Below, piece after piece: positions 22,773-32,171 of a DNA stretch of 64,000 nt. Position numbers and translations under genes: made by a program. Under the pieces are notes generated by a model, which did not search any database, was not told where the DNA came from, and was given only the letters and a program-made list of their open reading frames with translations. The DNA is from Laedolimicola ammoniilytica (lineage in GTDB: Bacteria; Bacillota; Clostridia; Lachnospirales; Lachnospiraceae). Positions within the stretch are counted from its first letter, which is position 1; every line of letters begins with the position of its first letter. The stretch covers positions 1-64,000 of the forward strand of contig NZ_JAOQKC010000012.1 in NCBI RefSeq assembly GCF_025567165.1, given 5' to 3'.

Positions 22773-25198
22773 AGACAATAGGCAGGATTGCATATAGCAA
22801 TGACAAAAGGAACAGGACAAGAAGTATACTGATCATGATGGCAATCTGTCTGACCACGATGCTGCTTGTTATCATCAGTACTGTGGGAAATGGGGTAATT
22901 CATTTACAGAAAAGTCAGGCGGCAAGCTCATACGGAAGCAACTACGGCCTGTTTATCGCCATAGATGGTACGCAATTAAAAGAAGTGGAACACAGAGCTG
23001 AGATATCTGATATCGGCATCATGTGTACGGAGGGCATCCTGAAAGGAAATGAAAATGGCGGCTTTGTCAGTGCGGATGAAACGGTCAGGAAAATGCTTCC
23101 CTATAATCAGGAATATGTGTTGAAGGAAGGTACCTATCCGGAAAAGGCGCAGGAAATTGCCGCAGGACGCGCTTTCTTTGATGCAGTGGGATACCATGAT
23201 GTAAAGGTCGGAGACACCGTAACATTGGAGTACCGTTCCGGCATGCAGTCGGAATACGCACCGGTGGAATTTACTGTCAGCGGGATTTTATATGACCGGG
23301 ATGAATATACCATCGAGGCTTCCTATGTTGTATTCGGTTCGCAGGATTTTTATAATGAGCGTGTTGCGGAGGGTGACAGGCAATATAATATCTATTTTAC
23401 CTTGAGCGATTCTGTAAATGTATCTATGAATAATGTTGCGCCTGTTATAAAAGAAATCGCGGATTCCTGCGGCATTGACCAGAAAAACGTGATCATCAAT
23501 GACCTCTACCTGCAGTGGGTATTGCAGCCGAGCTATGAAATGATTGTGGTTTGTGGAACCCTGATCCTCGGAATCGTGCTGTTTTCCGTTGTGGTCATTT
23601 ATAATATCTTCCAGGTCGGGATCGCCCAGAAGGTTCAGGAGTACGGAAAAATCAAGGCGCTGGGTGCAACCAGAAAGCAGATGAAGCAGTTGATCTTTCG
23701 TGAGGGCATTCTTCTGGCGGTTCCTTCGATACCGCTGGGGCTGCTGTTTGGTTTCCTGATTGCAAAAGTCAGCTTCAACTGGCTGGTGGAGCAGGGAAAT
23801 CTGGTATCGTCCGGAATCAAGAACCATCAGGTGCCTCTGTTTTCACTGACAATTATGCTCATCTGCATTTTTGTATCGTTTCTTACGGTCGTTTTGGCTT
23901 TGCGCAAACCCATGAAAATTGTTTCTCGGATTTCACCCATCGAAGCGACACGGTATCTTGACGGCTCCAAAACGCAAAAACAGGGCAGACGAAAAGGCAG
24001 AAAAGATGTCACCGTTTTCTCCATGGCAATGGCAAATGTGACAGGCAATCCGAAAAGAACCATTGCTACGATTCTTACCATGGGGCTTTCCTGTGTATTG
24101 TTTGTAATTATCTCTAATTATGTTGGGAATATTGACACGGAGCACGAGGCGCGGATTGCAATCAACCATGGACAATTTGAGTTGCAGCTGGATTATTCCC
24201 AGAATTATGATGAAGCCTATTCGGAGAATAATCTGGACACAATCCTACAGAACAACCCACTGAATGATTCTTTGATTAAAGAAATCAAATCCATCCCCGG
24301 TGTAACGGATGTACTGACGAGAGAAATCGTCTCTGCAGATTTGAACGGAACAAAATTTCCGGTTGCAATCGTAAATCAAGAGGATTTTGAAATGATGCGC
24401 GGGGATGGCGATATCGGTTCCATGGACTATGCACAGGCTGTCAAAAACGGGGATGTTTTCTTTGGCTGGTCCATGTGGATGGAAGCTGACGGGTATTCTG
24501 CGGGTGCACCGATTACATTCAACTTTGATAACGGAAGCGGAACCTATACCTATCATGGAAAAATCGCAGGCTCCTTTGTAAGCGCGGACACTTATCTGGT
24601 CATTCCGGAAGAAGTATACCGCTCTGTAAATCCGAAAGGGACATCTTATGGATACCTGTGGGTGGATTGTGCTAAAAAAGATGTGGCATCTGTAGAGCAA
24701 AGCCTGAATGACCTGCTCTCCGATACTTCTCATATCAAGCTGAACACCTATCACGCAGAATTGCAAACCGCAGAATACGCAAGCCGTATGATGAAGCTTG
24801 GCTGCTATCTGTTCATGGCAATTGTCGGTCTCATTGGGTTTATGAATCTGGCAAACACCATGATCATCAATATCACCACGAAGAAGCAGGAATACGGTGT
24901 GCTGCAAGCGGTAGGCATGACCAATAAGCAGTTGAATCTGAGCTTACAAATACAGGGCTTGATTTTTACGGTTGGCACCATCTGCGTCGCACTTGCTGCC
25001 GGTCTGCCTCTTGGCTATGCACTGTTTTCCTATGCGAAGCATAATAGGATTTTTGGAATGAACGTTTATCACGTTCCTCTTATCCCGATTCTTGTTATGA
25101 TTCTTCTGGTTGGTATTCTACAAATTGTGCTTTCCTGTGTTTTAAGCAGTAATCTGAAAAAGGAAACGCTGGTAGAAAGAATAAGGTATCAGGGATAG
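22769..25198 (+). CDS. FtsX/MacB-type ABC permease
   Basis: 809 aa. The first membrane helix near residue 20 (SILIMMAICLTTMLLVIIST) is followed by an extracellular domain. An FtsX core at ~245-380 contains VVCGTLILGIVLFSVVVIY and KIKALGATRKQMKQLIFREG. A second half has helices near 430, a large loop, and a closing FtsX core (QEYGVLQAVGMTNKQL). Full-length two-module permease. The start overlaps the ATPase gene by 4 bases. Substrate unknown. Confidence 0.93.
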   Translation: MKTIGRIAYSNDKRNRTRSILIMMAICLTTMLLVIISTVGNGVIHLQKSQAASSYGSNYGLFIAIDGTQLKEVEHRAEISDIGIMCTEGILKGNENGGFVSADETVRKMLPYNQEYVLKEGTYPEKAQEIAAGRAFFDAVGYHDVKVGDTVTLEYRSGMQSEYAPVEFTVSGILYDRDEYTIEASYVVFGSQDFYNERVAEGDRQYNIYFTLSDSVNVSMNNVAPVIKEIADSCGIDQKNVIINDLYLQWVLQPSYEMIVVCGTLILGIVLFSVVVIYNIFQVGIAQKVQEYGKIKALGATRKQMKQLIFREGILLAVPSIPLGLLFGFLIAKVSFNWLVEQGNLVSSGIKNHQVPLFSLTIMLICIFVSFLTVVLALRKPMKIVSRISPIEATRYLDGSKTQKQGRRKGRKDVTVFSMAMANVTGNPKRTIATILTMGLSCVLFVIISNYVGNIDTEHEARIAINHGQFELQLDYSQNYDEAYSENNLDTILQNNPLNDSLIKEIKSIPGVTDVLTREIVSADLNGTKFPVAIVNQEDFEMMRGDGDIGSMDYAQAVKNGDVFFGWSMWMEADGYSAGAPITFNFDNGSGTYTYHGKIAGSFVSADTYLVIPEEVYRSVNPKGTSYGYLWVDCAKKDVASVEQSLNDLLSDTSHIKLNTYHAELQTAEYASRMMKLGCYLFMAIVGLIGFMNLANTMIINITTKKQEYGVLQAVGMTNKQLNLSLQIQGLIFTVGTICVALAAGLPLGYALFSYAKHNRIFGMNVYHVPLIPILVMILLVGILQIVLSCVLSSNLKKETLVERIRYQG

Positions 25199-25317
25199 CA
25201 AGTATTGCTGGGATATCCTCAGTATCATAACAGGAATTAAAAGCACTTGGCTTCAAAAAGTTTTGTACTTTTGACAAAATGCAACCGATTTTTCATCAAT
25301 TATAATAAATTTGATTA

Positions 25318-25351
25318 AGCAGCCTGTGTGTAATGAAGCATACAGGCTGCT
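25318..25351. terminator. Bidirectional terminator-like hairpin
   Basis: AGCAGCCTGT (25318-25327) pairs perfectly with ACAGGCTGCT (25342-25351). Confidence 0.7.
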
Positions 25352-25357
25352 TGCATT

Positions 25358-25525
25358 TTATAACTCTAATGAATCTTCTGCATCTACCCACATCTGTAAA
25401 TTGCCCTCAAGATATAATCTCGCATATTCAAGTGGTTCATCGACTGCAAGTGAAGTCAATGCACAGTCTGATCTGGGTGTGGTTTTTAAATCCTTTTCGG
25501 CTTCCCAGCAGTCAATGCGAAGCAT
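25358..25525 (-). pseudogene. Mobile-element protein fragment
   Basis: 55-codon minus-strand frame: MLRIDCWEAEKDLKTTPRSD, then LAVDEPLEYARLYLEGNLQM and WVDAEDSLEL, ending at the hairpin. The EYARLYLEG ... MWVDAEDSLEL pattern recalls small proteins of Tn916-type elements, but I cannot name the family. Probably a leftover of an earlier element; it may still be an intact small gene. Confidence 0.4.
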
Positions 25526-25638
25526 ATAGCCAAAGGCTCGTGTTGTGGAACAGAATGGAAAGCTAAAACGCTATCGTAATCGAGAAGATGAAATACTCTT
25601 TATGGATTTACTCTTGTACCGAGCAGATATATTGAGTT

Positions 25639-26104
25639 TTAGTGGCTTAATTGGGTTACCAGCAAGTCCTTTGTTTCATTAAGCCTATCAATTTCCTGCA
25701 AATTATGAAGTATTGTTGAAAATACTATACTCAACTTATGCTCAAGTTGTTGCAATGTATTGTCTGAAGGTGTTGGAAGCTCATATTTTTCAAAAGAGGT
25801 CTTGTTAATGTTTATCATTGTTGAGCTTCCCTCGCCTAATGTTCTTAATTCTGCGGTATGAGCTTTTATCGAAAAATACAGGAAACATGGATATTTTGAA
25901 ATTACCGCATTTATTTGTTGATTGGTTTGTGCAATATATGATGTTAATGCCACTTCACCAGCATTTGCACCAATGCAAGCAACAACAAACGTATTTTCAG
26001 GAATATATTTATTCTTCTGACTATCAGCTTCCGCTTTTGAAAGAGAACATTCAGAACTGGTAATATATACATTTCCGTGCATATCAGGTGTTTTTATAAA
26101 TGGA
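25639..26104 (-). pseudogene. Type I restriction specificity subunit fragment (hsdS)
   Basis: The minus frame reads PFIKTPDMHGNVYITSSECS ... YIPENTFVVACIGANAGEVA ... INKTSFEKYELPTP ... EHKLSIVFSTILHNLQEIDR, ending QLSH. This is a target-recognition domain plus the conserved C-terminal helix of HsdS. Only ~155 residues remain, against the usual ~400, and no hsdM/hsdR is near. The frame continues to 26172 but runs into sequence that on the other strand encodes a cupin fragment, so homology stops near 26,104. Confidence 0.6.
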
Positions 26105-26261
26105 ATCTGGGACAGGTGAATATGAAGATAATGAAGGAAATCGCTATATATTAAATCCTGGTGATTCGGCATGTGCCTATGACGGTGAGAAGCATGCTAT
26201 CAAAAATGTAGGAAATGAGCCGTTGGTTCTGGTTGCAGTTATTCCGTTTACACAGAAGTAA
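26100..26261 (+). pseudogene. Cupin C-terminal fragment
   Basis: The plus frame reads GTGEYEDNEGNRYILNPGDS, then CAYDGEKHAIKNVGNEPLVL and VAVIPFTQK, stop at 26259-26261. The GxH-like and PG(D) features (LNPGD, GEKHAIKN) are those of a small cupin. An in-frame stop precedes it (26097-26099) and no start is present, so the 5' half is gone, cut at the junction with the hsdS fragment. Confidence 0.6.
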
Positions 26262-26345
26262 AAAGCATATTACATTGAAAGTCAAAAGGAGAAAGGGCAT
26301 AGATATAAAAAGACAATACATATTTCTATGCCCTTTTTGTGTAAA

Positions 26346-27059
26346 TCAACGGCCTTGCAAAAATATGTGATATTTATATTTATCTGATACGAACCGTGAA
26401 ATTGTATATTCGAACGGTGTGTCATTAATATAGGAAATTCGCTCGCTGCAAAGCAAAGGGGAATCGGACGGAATATTTAATATTAGCGATTCGGTAAAAG
26501 AGGCCTTTTTGGCATATAATGTTTCCTCTGCAGTAGTCAACACAATATTGAACTTGGATTCAAGGAAGTGATACAGTCCGGAGAAGATCTCTGAGGACTC
26601 GCTGAAACCAGGCAGGAAAGCAGCTACCAGGTAATTGGTTATATAGGCTGTGGGTATGTCGTCAGAACAGATTATGCGGTCAATTTTATATACTTGTTCA
26701 TCTTGAGACAGGCATAATACAGCACGTACGGTATCAGGGGCGGATATTTGTTCTATATGGTAATTTTTTGTGGTAACGATGTGACCGTTTTGCTTTAAGG
26801 TTTCTGAAATTGATGTAATCTTGTTCAGATGCTGAGTGGTGCTGAAATCCTGAACAACAGTGCCGTATCCCTGTTTGACTGATAGTAAGCCTTCGTTTAC
26901 TAAAAGTGAGATGGCTTTTCGGATAGTGGTGCGACTCACAGAATAGATATCTTCAAGTTCTGACTCAGTGGGAATTAAAGTACCAATTGGATATGTTTTG
27001 TTTAAAATATTACTTTTCAAGTCGGTATAGACTGATTGATAAAGTGATGTTTTTTGCAT
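26346..27059 (-). CDS. GntR/HutC-family transcriptional regulator
   Basis: 237 aa. N-terminal winged helix (YTDLKSNILNKTYPIGTLIP, TESELEDIYSVSRTTIRKAI) and C-terminal UTRA ligand domain (~90-235, containing YKIDRIICSDDIPTAYITNY and ending HIFLQGR). HutC-type regulators usually sense a sugar or amino acid metabolite. It is divergent from the glycyl-radical/kinase/aldolase operon, so it probably controls that operon. Confidence 0.93.
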   Translation of the reverse strand: MQKTSLYQSVYTDLKSNILNKTYPIGTLIPTESELEDIYSVSRTTIRKAISLLVNEGLLSVKQGYGTVVQDFSTTQHLNKITSISETLKQNGHIVTTKNYHIEQISAPDTVRAVLCLSQDEQVYKIDRIICSDDIPTAYITNYLVAAFLPGFSESSEIFSGLYHFLESKFNIVLTTAEETLYAKKASFTESLILNIPSDSPLLCSERISYINDTPFEYTISRFVSDKYKYHIFLQGR

Positions 27060-27232
27060 AACAGACTCCTTTTTGAGTAAATAAAATTCTGGTTTATATA
27101 TAATATATCATATAAATGTAAAGGTTACAATGTTTAACGCAAGATCATATATATTTTTTTACAGAAACCATATAAAGTAACTAAAAAATATCTAATATAG
27201 CAGAAAAGTATGGGATATATATCTAAAACATA

Positions 27233-27261
27233 TTGACGTAGCAGAGATATTATGGTAAAGT
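27233..27261 (+). promoter_or_regulatory. Promoter of the sugar-kinase operon
   Basis: TTGACG (27233-27238), 17-bp spacer, TAAAGT (27256-27261), in the AT-rich 297-bp gap divergent from gntR. No clear operator palindrome was recognised. Confidence 0.75.
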
Positions 27262-27356
27262 ATGCATAAAGATAATTACCTATCGCGAAAATAAAGTTTG
27301 TGTCAGGATATATTGATTCCGGGGTATGCGGATCATAAGACGGGGCGGAGAAATTT

Positions 27357-27557
27357 ATGATGATGTTGCGTGCATATTATAAGCTGGGAGGAATTCAGCA
27401 TCAACCGAATGTGGTTGATATTGATAAATTAAAAGATGCACAGATTCATCCGGAGGAATATAAAGATCTGATTATCCGTATGTGGGGAGTAAGTGCACAT
27501 TTTGTGGATTTACCTAAGGATGTGCAGGATGAGTTTATTGCCCGTTACGATTTCTGA
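27357..27557 (+). CDS. Stand-alone glycyl-radical domain protein
   Basis: 66 aa, first gene of the operon, with its own promoter and GGGGCGGAG ribosome site. It matches only the extreme C-terminus of glycyl radical enzymes: RAYYKLGGIQHQPNVVD, KDAQIHPEEYKDLIIR, then the radical loop RMWGVSAHF and VQDEFIARYDF. The usual loop is RVxGYxA; here Gly44 is kept but its neighbours differ. It is much shorter than GrcA/YfiD (~127 aa). It could be a spare-part radical cofactor for an enzyme elsewhere, or the expressed remnant of a deleted one. Confidence 0.7.
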   Translation: MMMLRAYYKLGGIQHQPNVVDIDKLKDAQIHPEEYKDLIIRMWGVSAHFVDLPKDVQDEFIARYDF

Positions 27558-27576
27558 AAGGTAGGAGGATAAAAAA

Positions 27577-29085
27577 TTGAAAGTAATAGCCTATGATTTA
27601 GGAACAGGTGGGGTTAAAGCGTCGCTATACAATGAAAAAATGGAGACTTTGGCTAAGTCATTTGTTGAGTATAGTACAAATTATGTCGGCCGCTTACACG
27701 AACAGAACATTGAAGATTGGTGGAACGGCGTAGCAACCAGTACCAGAAAACTTTTGGCAGATAGCAGTACCTCTGCAGATGAAGTTCGGGCAGTTGCTTT
27801 ATCCGGTCATAGTCTTGTGTCAATTCCATTAGACACGAATAACAGCCCCCTGGAAATGCATGTTCCGATTTGGTCGGATGGAAGAGCAGTAGATGAAACA
27901 CAGGAGTTTTTCAAAAGTATACCTTATGAAGAATGGTATATGACTACCGGAAATGGCTTTCCGCCGGAATGTTATCCTGTATTTAAGCTTATGTGGTTAA
28001 AAAAGCATAAACGGGAAATCTATGACAAAACATGCAAGGTGGCAGGCTCTAAAGATTATATAAATCTTTTGCTGACAGGTAATCTTTGTACAGATTATTC
28101 TTATGCTTCCGGAAGCGGTGTGTACGATTTAAGAAAACAGATGTATCGTAAGGATTTTCTCAGAGTTGCAAATTTGAAGGAAGATCTTTTCCCGCAAATA
28201 GTTGAGTCACATAGCATAGTTGGCTATATCACGGATGAAGCTGCTAAGTTTATTGGGCTTAAAAGTGGTACAGCGGTCGCCTGTGGCGGTGTGGATAATG
28301 GGTGTATGGCATTAGGTGCAGTGGGAGCAGAAGAAAAGAAAATTTATCTTTCTTTGGGTTCATCAAGCTGGGTGCCTGTTAATTCCAGAAAGCCGGTTTT
28401 AGATTTTAAAACAAAGCCGTATGTTTTTGCACATATTGAAAAGGATATGTATACATCGGCATATTCTATTTTCGCAGGTGGAAGTTCGTATCGGTGGATT
28501 AAGGATGTTATTTCAGATGGCAATACCAGGGATTATGAATGGCTAAATGCTCAGGCAGCAATGTCCCCGGTAGGAGCAAATGGAGTAATATTTAATCCAA
28601 GCCTTGCAGGAGGAACTACACAGGATCGAAGTGTTAACATAAAAGGAGGATTTATAGGCTTGACACTTGGTGTAAAGCAGAAGGATTTGATTCGCGCTGT
28701 TATGGAAGGCGTGGCGCTGAATTTGAAGTATTCGGTTGACCTTTTATCCCAGCAGACAGAAATCAGTGATGAAATTCTCATTTGTGGCGGAGGCAGTAAG
28801 AGTGATCTGTGGCTTTCTATTTTTGCAGATGTATTTAATATGAAAATTAGAAAAACCAATGTTGATCAGGATGCGGCTTCTTTGGGTGCAGCAGCGATTG
28901 CCATGCGCAGTATTGGCTTATGGCAGGATTATCATTTAATACCACATCTTCATAAACTTGAAAAATTAACGCTTCCGGATAAAGAAAATACTGAAAAATA
29001 TAAAAAAATACAGAAAAAATTTCTTAAGGTAGCTGATATGTTGGCACAATTAGGAGATGAATTTGTTGAAATAGACAATCAATAA
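27577..29085 (+). CDS. FGGY-family carbohydrate kinase, xylulokinase-like
   Basis: 502 aa, TTG start after GTAGGAGG. The N-terminal ATPase fold begins VIAYDLGTGGVKASLYNE; SWSDGRA-like substrate segment IWSDGRAVDE; second fold SLGSSSWVPVNS; FGGY signature region GVALNLKYSVDLLSQQ ... LICGGGSKSDLWLSIFADVF. Phosphorylates a sugar or sugar alcohol with ATP. XylB is the nearest remembered group but the exact substrate is unclear. It is followed by deoxyribose-phosphate aldolase, which suggests a pathway ending in aldol cleavage. Confidence 0.9.
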   Translation: MKVIAYDLGTGGVKASLYNEKMETLAKSFVEYSTNYVGRLHEQNIEDWWNGVATSTRKLLADSSTSADEVRAVALSGHSLVSIPLDTNNSPLEMHVPIWSDGRAVDETQEFFKSIPYEEWYMTTGNGFPPECYPVFKLMWLKKHKREIYDKTCKVAGSKDYINLLLTGNLCTDYSYASGSGVYDLRKQMYRKDFLRVANLKEDLFPQIVESHSIVGYITDEAAKFIGLKSGTAVACGGVDNGCMALGAVGAEEKKIYLSLGSSSWVPVNSRKPVLDFKTKPYVFAHIEKDMYTSAYSIFAGGSSYRWIKDVISDGNTRDYEWLNAQAAMSPVGANGVIFNPSLAGGTTQDRSVNIKGGFIGLTLGVKQKDLIRAVMEGVALNLKYSVDLLSQQTEISDEILICGGGSKSDLWLSIFADVFNMKIRKTNVDQDAASLGAAAIAMRSIGLWQDYHLIPHLHKLEKLTLPDKENTEKYKKIQKKFLKVADMLAQLGDEFVEIDNQ

Positions 29086-29100
29086 AGGGGGAAATACATA

Positions 29101-29838
29101 ATGAAGGAATCGATTAATCTGCAGGAAATTGGACGCATTATGGATGTTAGTACAGTAAGAACAGATGTCACTTTTACGGAAGTAAAACAGATGTTAGATA
29201 TTGTAAAAAAATATCACTGTATTTGTGCAAGCCCAATGCCGTGTTTTACTAAATATACGGTTGATCAGCTAAAGGATTATCCGGATATTGTTACAACGGG
29301 CGTGGTAGGATTTCCTGGTGGAGCAGAGACTACATTTGTAAAAACAGCAACGGCAAAGGAATTAATTTCACTGGGGTGCGAAGAAATTGATATGGTAATT
29401 AATGTAAGTGCACTCAAATCAGGATTGTATCAGATGGTGGAAGATGATATCAAAGCCGTTGTGGATGCTGCTAATGGTTATCCGGTAAAAACAATTTTGG
29501 AAATCTGCTATTTAACGGATGATGAGATTAAAAGAGCAAGTGAAATTGGAGTTAAGGCAGGAGCAACCTATATCAAGACAGGTACAGGTTGGGGACCGAA
29601 ACCTACAACGGTTGAAACAGTGAAATTGATTCGTTCTGTTATTGGAAACAGCGCCAAAATTAAGGCTGCTGGCGGTGTTCGTTCCCTGGATGTTCTGATT
29701 GAAATGGTTGATGCAGGGTGTGATCGTTTTGGAGTAGGGGTTCGTTCTGCATCCACAATTTTAGAGGAGGCCTATAAAAGGGCTGGAATAGAGCCGCCGG
29801 TTCTTTGTACTGAATTTAGTGAAAATGACAATTATTAA
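29101..29838 (+). CDS. deoC: Deoxyribose-phosphate aldolase
   Basis: 245 aa, ATG after AAAGGGGGAAA. Class I aldolase, TIM barrel. Schiff-base Lys in ATYIKTGTGWGPKPTT (~residue 159), second Lys in SAKIKAAGGVRSL, and TTGVVGFPGGAETTFVK. It cleaves 2-deoxyribose 5-phosphate to glyceraldehyde 3-phosphate and acetaldehyde, or a related phosphorylated sugar made by the kinase upstream. The locus is clearly more AT-rich than its flanks, a possible sign of transfer. Confidence 0.93.
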   Translation: MKESINLQEIGRIMDVSTVRTDVTFTEVKQMLDIVKKYHCICASPMPCFTKYTVDQLKDYPDIVTTGVVGFPGGAETTFVKTATAKELISLGCEEIDMVINVSALKSGLYQMVEDDIKAVVDAANGYPVKTILEICYLTDDEIKRASEIGVKAGATYIKTGTGWGPKPTTVETVKLIRSVIGNSAKIKAAGGVRSLDVLIEMVDAGCDRFGVGVRSASTILEEAYKRAGIEPPVLCTEFSENDNY

Positions 29839-30070
29839 ATTAGGGAATGCTGAGAGAGGATTATGATTGTAGATATCATTTGATGATTGGCAGGAGTATT
29901 CGGATTAAACGGCAGCCTTTTGAAAAATTTATTGATAAGGTCGAACAGATATAGAAGTCGACAAGGCGTCTCAAGTGTGATATTATTTAACGGTACACAT
30001 TCGAGGCGCTTTGTGTAATAGCCAAGAATTTAATTAGAGTAACAGCGGCAACGATAGGAGATGACAATCA

Positions 30071-30682
30071 ATGATAGCGATAATAGACTACGACGCGGGT
30101 AACTTAAAGAGCGTGGAAAAAGCATTGCTGGCCCTGGGCGAAGACGTGCTGGTAACCCGTGACAGGGAAAAACTTCTGGCAGCCGATAAAGTAATTCTTC
30201 CGGGCGTAGGCAATTTCGGGGACGCCATGGAAAAGCTGAAAAGCTATGGACTGGTTCCGGTGATTCACGAGCTGGCAGAGATGGGAAAGCCCTTCCTTGG
30301 CATCTGTCTGGGTCTGCAGCTTTTATTTGAGCGAAGTGATGAAGCGCCGGGTGTGGAGGGACTTGGAATCCTGAAAGGCGAGATTGTGCGGATTCCCGAT
30401 GGAGAGGAGCTGAAGGTACCCCATATCGGTTGGAATTCTCTGCATTTGCAGAATGGCGGCCGATTGTTCCGGAATTTGCCGGAGGAGCCTTATGTGTACT
30501 TCGTCCATTCCTACTATCTGAAGGCGGAGGATCCTGAGATCGTGAAGGCGACCACCGAGTACGGCGTGACGATAGACGCCTCCGTAGAGCAGGGCAATGT
30601 GTTTGCCTGCCAGTTCCATCCGGAGAAGAGCAGCCGGGTGGGCCTGAAGATACTGGAAAATTTCGCGAAGCTGGAGGGTTAG
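30071..30682 (+). CDS. hisH: Imidazole glycerol phosphate synthase, glutaminase subunit
   Basis: 203 aa, ATG after AGGAGATG. Class I glutamine amidotransferase: nucleophile Cys in FLGICLGLQLLFERS (~residue 79) and His/Glu in FACQFHPEKSS (~181). It supplies ammonia to HisF in histidine biosynthesis and opens IIDYDAGNLKSVEKAL. It lies 2 bases from hisF. Confidence 0.97.
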   Translation: MIAIIDYDAGNLKSVEKALLALGEDVLVTRDREKLLAADKVILPGVGNFGDAMEKLKSYGLVPVIHELAEMGKPFLGICLGLQLLFERSDEAPGVEGLGILKGEIVRIPDGEELKVPHIGWNSLHLQNGGRLFRNLPEEPYVYFVHSYYLKAEDPEIVKATTEYGVTIDASVEQGNVFACQFHPEKSSRVGLKILENFAKLEG

Positions 30683-30684
30683 AC

Positions 30685-31443
30685 ATGTTTACCAAACGAA
30701 TCATTCCCTGCCTGGACGTACACGCGGGCCGCGTGGTGAAGGGCGTGAATTTTGTGAACTTACGGGACGCGGGCGATCCGGTGGAGATCGCGGCGGCCTA
30801 TGACGCGGCCGGGGCGGACGAGCTGGTGTTCCTGGATATCACAGCCTCCTCTGACGCAAGAAATACGGTGGTGGATATGGTACGCCGGGTGGCCGAAAAG
30901 GTCTTTATTCCCTTTACTGTGGGCGGCGGTATCCGTACCGTGGATGATTTCAGGGCGCTGCTCCGGGAAGGCGCGGACAAAATATCTGTGAACAGCGCAG
31001 CCATTATGCGGCCGGAGCTCATCAGCGAAGCGGCGGACAAGTTCGGCAGCCAGTGCGTAGTAGTAGCCATCGACGCCAAGCGGCGGCCTGATGGCGGCTG
31101 GAATATCTATAAAAACGGCGGCCGTGTGGATATGGGCATCGACGCGGTGGAATGGGCCATGAAGGCCGATAAGCTGGGAGCTGGCGAGATCCTGCTGACT
31201 AGCATGGACTGTGATGGAACCAAGAACGGCTACGATTTGGAACTGACCCGTACCATCGCGGAAAATGTGTCCATTCCGGTCATCGCCTCCGGTGGCGCGG
31301 GAACGAAGGAGCATTTCTACGATGCTCTGACCGAAGGCAAGGCGGATGCTGTGCTGGCGGCATCTCTGTTCCATTATAAGGAGCTGGAGATCAGCAACCT
31401 GAAGGGATATCTGCGGGAACGCGGCGTATCTGTACGGTTATAG
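30685..31443 (+). CDS. hisF: Imidazole glycerol phosphate synthase, cyclase subunit
   Basis: 252 aa TIM barrel. Catalytic Asp in IIPCLDVHAGRVVKGVNF (~residue 11) and second Asp in CVVVAIDAKRRP (~130); phosphate loops GGGIRTVDDFRALL and SGGAGTKEHFYD. It uses ammonia from HisH to make imidazole glycerol phosphate and AICAR. No other his genes are in this window. Confidence 0.97.
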   Translation: MFTKRIIPCLDVHAGRVVKGVNFVNLRDAGDPVEIAAAYDAAGADELVFLDITASSDARNTVVDMVRRVAEKVFIPFTVGGGIRTVDDFRALLREGADKISVNSAAIMRPELISEAADKFGSQCVVVAIDAKRRPDGGWNIYKNGGRVDMGIDAVEWAMKADKLGAGEILLTSMDCDGTKNGYDLELTRTIAENVSIPVIASGGAGTKEHFYDALTEGKADAVLAASLFHYKELEISNLKGYLRERGVSVRL

Positions 31444-31496
31444 GAAATAAGGGCGCCAAGAACTAATATACAGATTTTTACAGGAGACAAAAGAGT

Positions 31497-32171
31497 ATGT
31501 CAATGATTCAAAATGACTGGCTGGCTCCGCTGAAACCGGAGTTTGCCAAGCCCTATTATGCGGAGCTTTTTCAGTTCGTGAAAAATGAGTATGCGACCCG
31601 GCAGATTTTTCCGCCTGCGGACGATATCTTCAATGCCTTTCACCTGACGCCGCTCCATGAGGTGAAGGTGGTGATCCTGGGCCAGGATCCCTACCATAAT
31701 GACGGCCAGGCTCATGGTCTGTGCTTCTCCGTGAAGCCAGATGTGGATATTCCGCCGTCGCTGGTGAATATCTATCAGGAGCTGCACGATGATCTGGGTT
31801 GCTACATTCCCAATAACGGCTACCTGACCAAATGGGCGAAGCAGGGCGTGCTGATGCTGAACACAGTGCTGACCGTCCGGGCGCACCAGGCCAATTCCCA
31901 CCGGGGGATGGGCTGGGAGCAGTTCACCGACGCGGCCATCCGCATCTTAAATGAGCAGGATCGTCCCATCGTCTTTATTCTCTGGGGCAGTCCGGCCCAG
32001 AAGAAAGCCCAGATGCTGAACAACCCGAAGCATCTGATTCTGAAGGCGCCCCATCCGAGTCCGCTGTCTGCGTACAGAGGATTCTTCGGAAGCCGCCCCT
32101 TCAGTCAGACAAATGAATTTTTAGTAAAAAACGGCCTGGAGCCGATAGATTGGCAGATTGAAAATGTGTAA
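31497..32171 (+). CDS. ung: Uracil-DNA glycosylase
   Basis: 224 aa, ATG with CAGGAGACA upstream. Water-activating loop VVILGQDPYHNDGQAHGLCF (Asp ~62) and DNA-intercalating loop ILKAPHPSPLSAYRGFFG (~185). It removes uracil from DNA to start base excision repair. Family-1 UNG of usual length. The 3' end overlaps the next gene by 14 bases. Confidence 0.97.
   Translation: MSMIQNDWLAPLKPEFAKPYYAELFQFVKNEYATRQIFPPADDIFNAFHLTPLHEVKVVILGQDPYHNDGQAHGLCFSVKPDVDIPPSLVNIYQELHDDLGCYIPNNGYLTKWAKQGVLMLNTVLTVRAHQANSHRGMGWEQFTDAAIRILNEQDRPIVFILWGSPAQKKAQMLNNPKHLILKAPHPSPLSAYRGFFGSRPFSQTNEFLVKNGLEPIDWQIENV

Noticed and set aside
29839..30070. Possible short gene or remnant between deoC and hisH
   Set aside because: A phrase like RIKRQPFEKFIDKVEQI appears, but there is no start or ribosome site and no recognisable family; only a weak imperfect hairpin near 29,960-30,012.
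30030..30704. 224-codon minus frame opposite hisH, and a similar one opposite hisF
   Set aside because: Shadows of highly conserved histidine genes; no start context.
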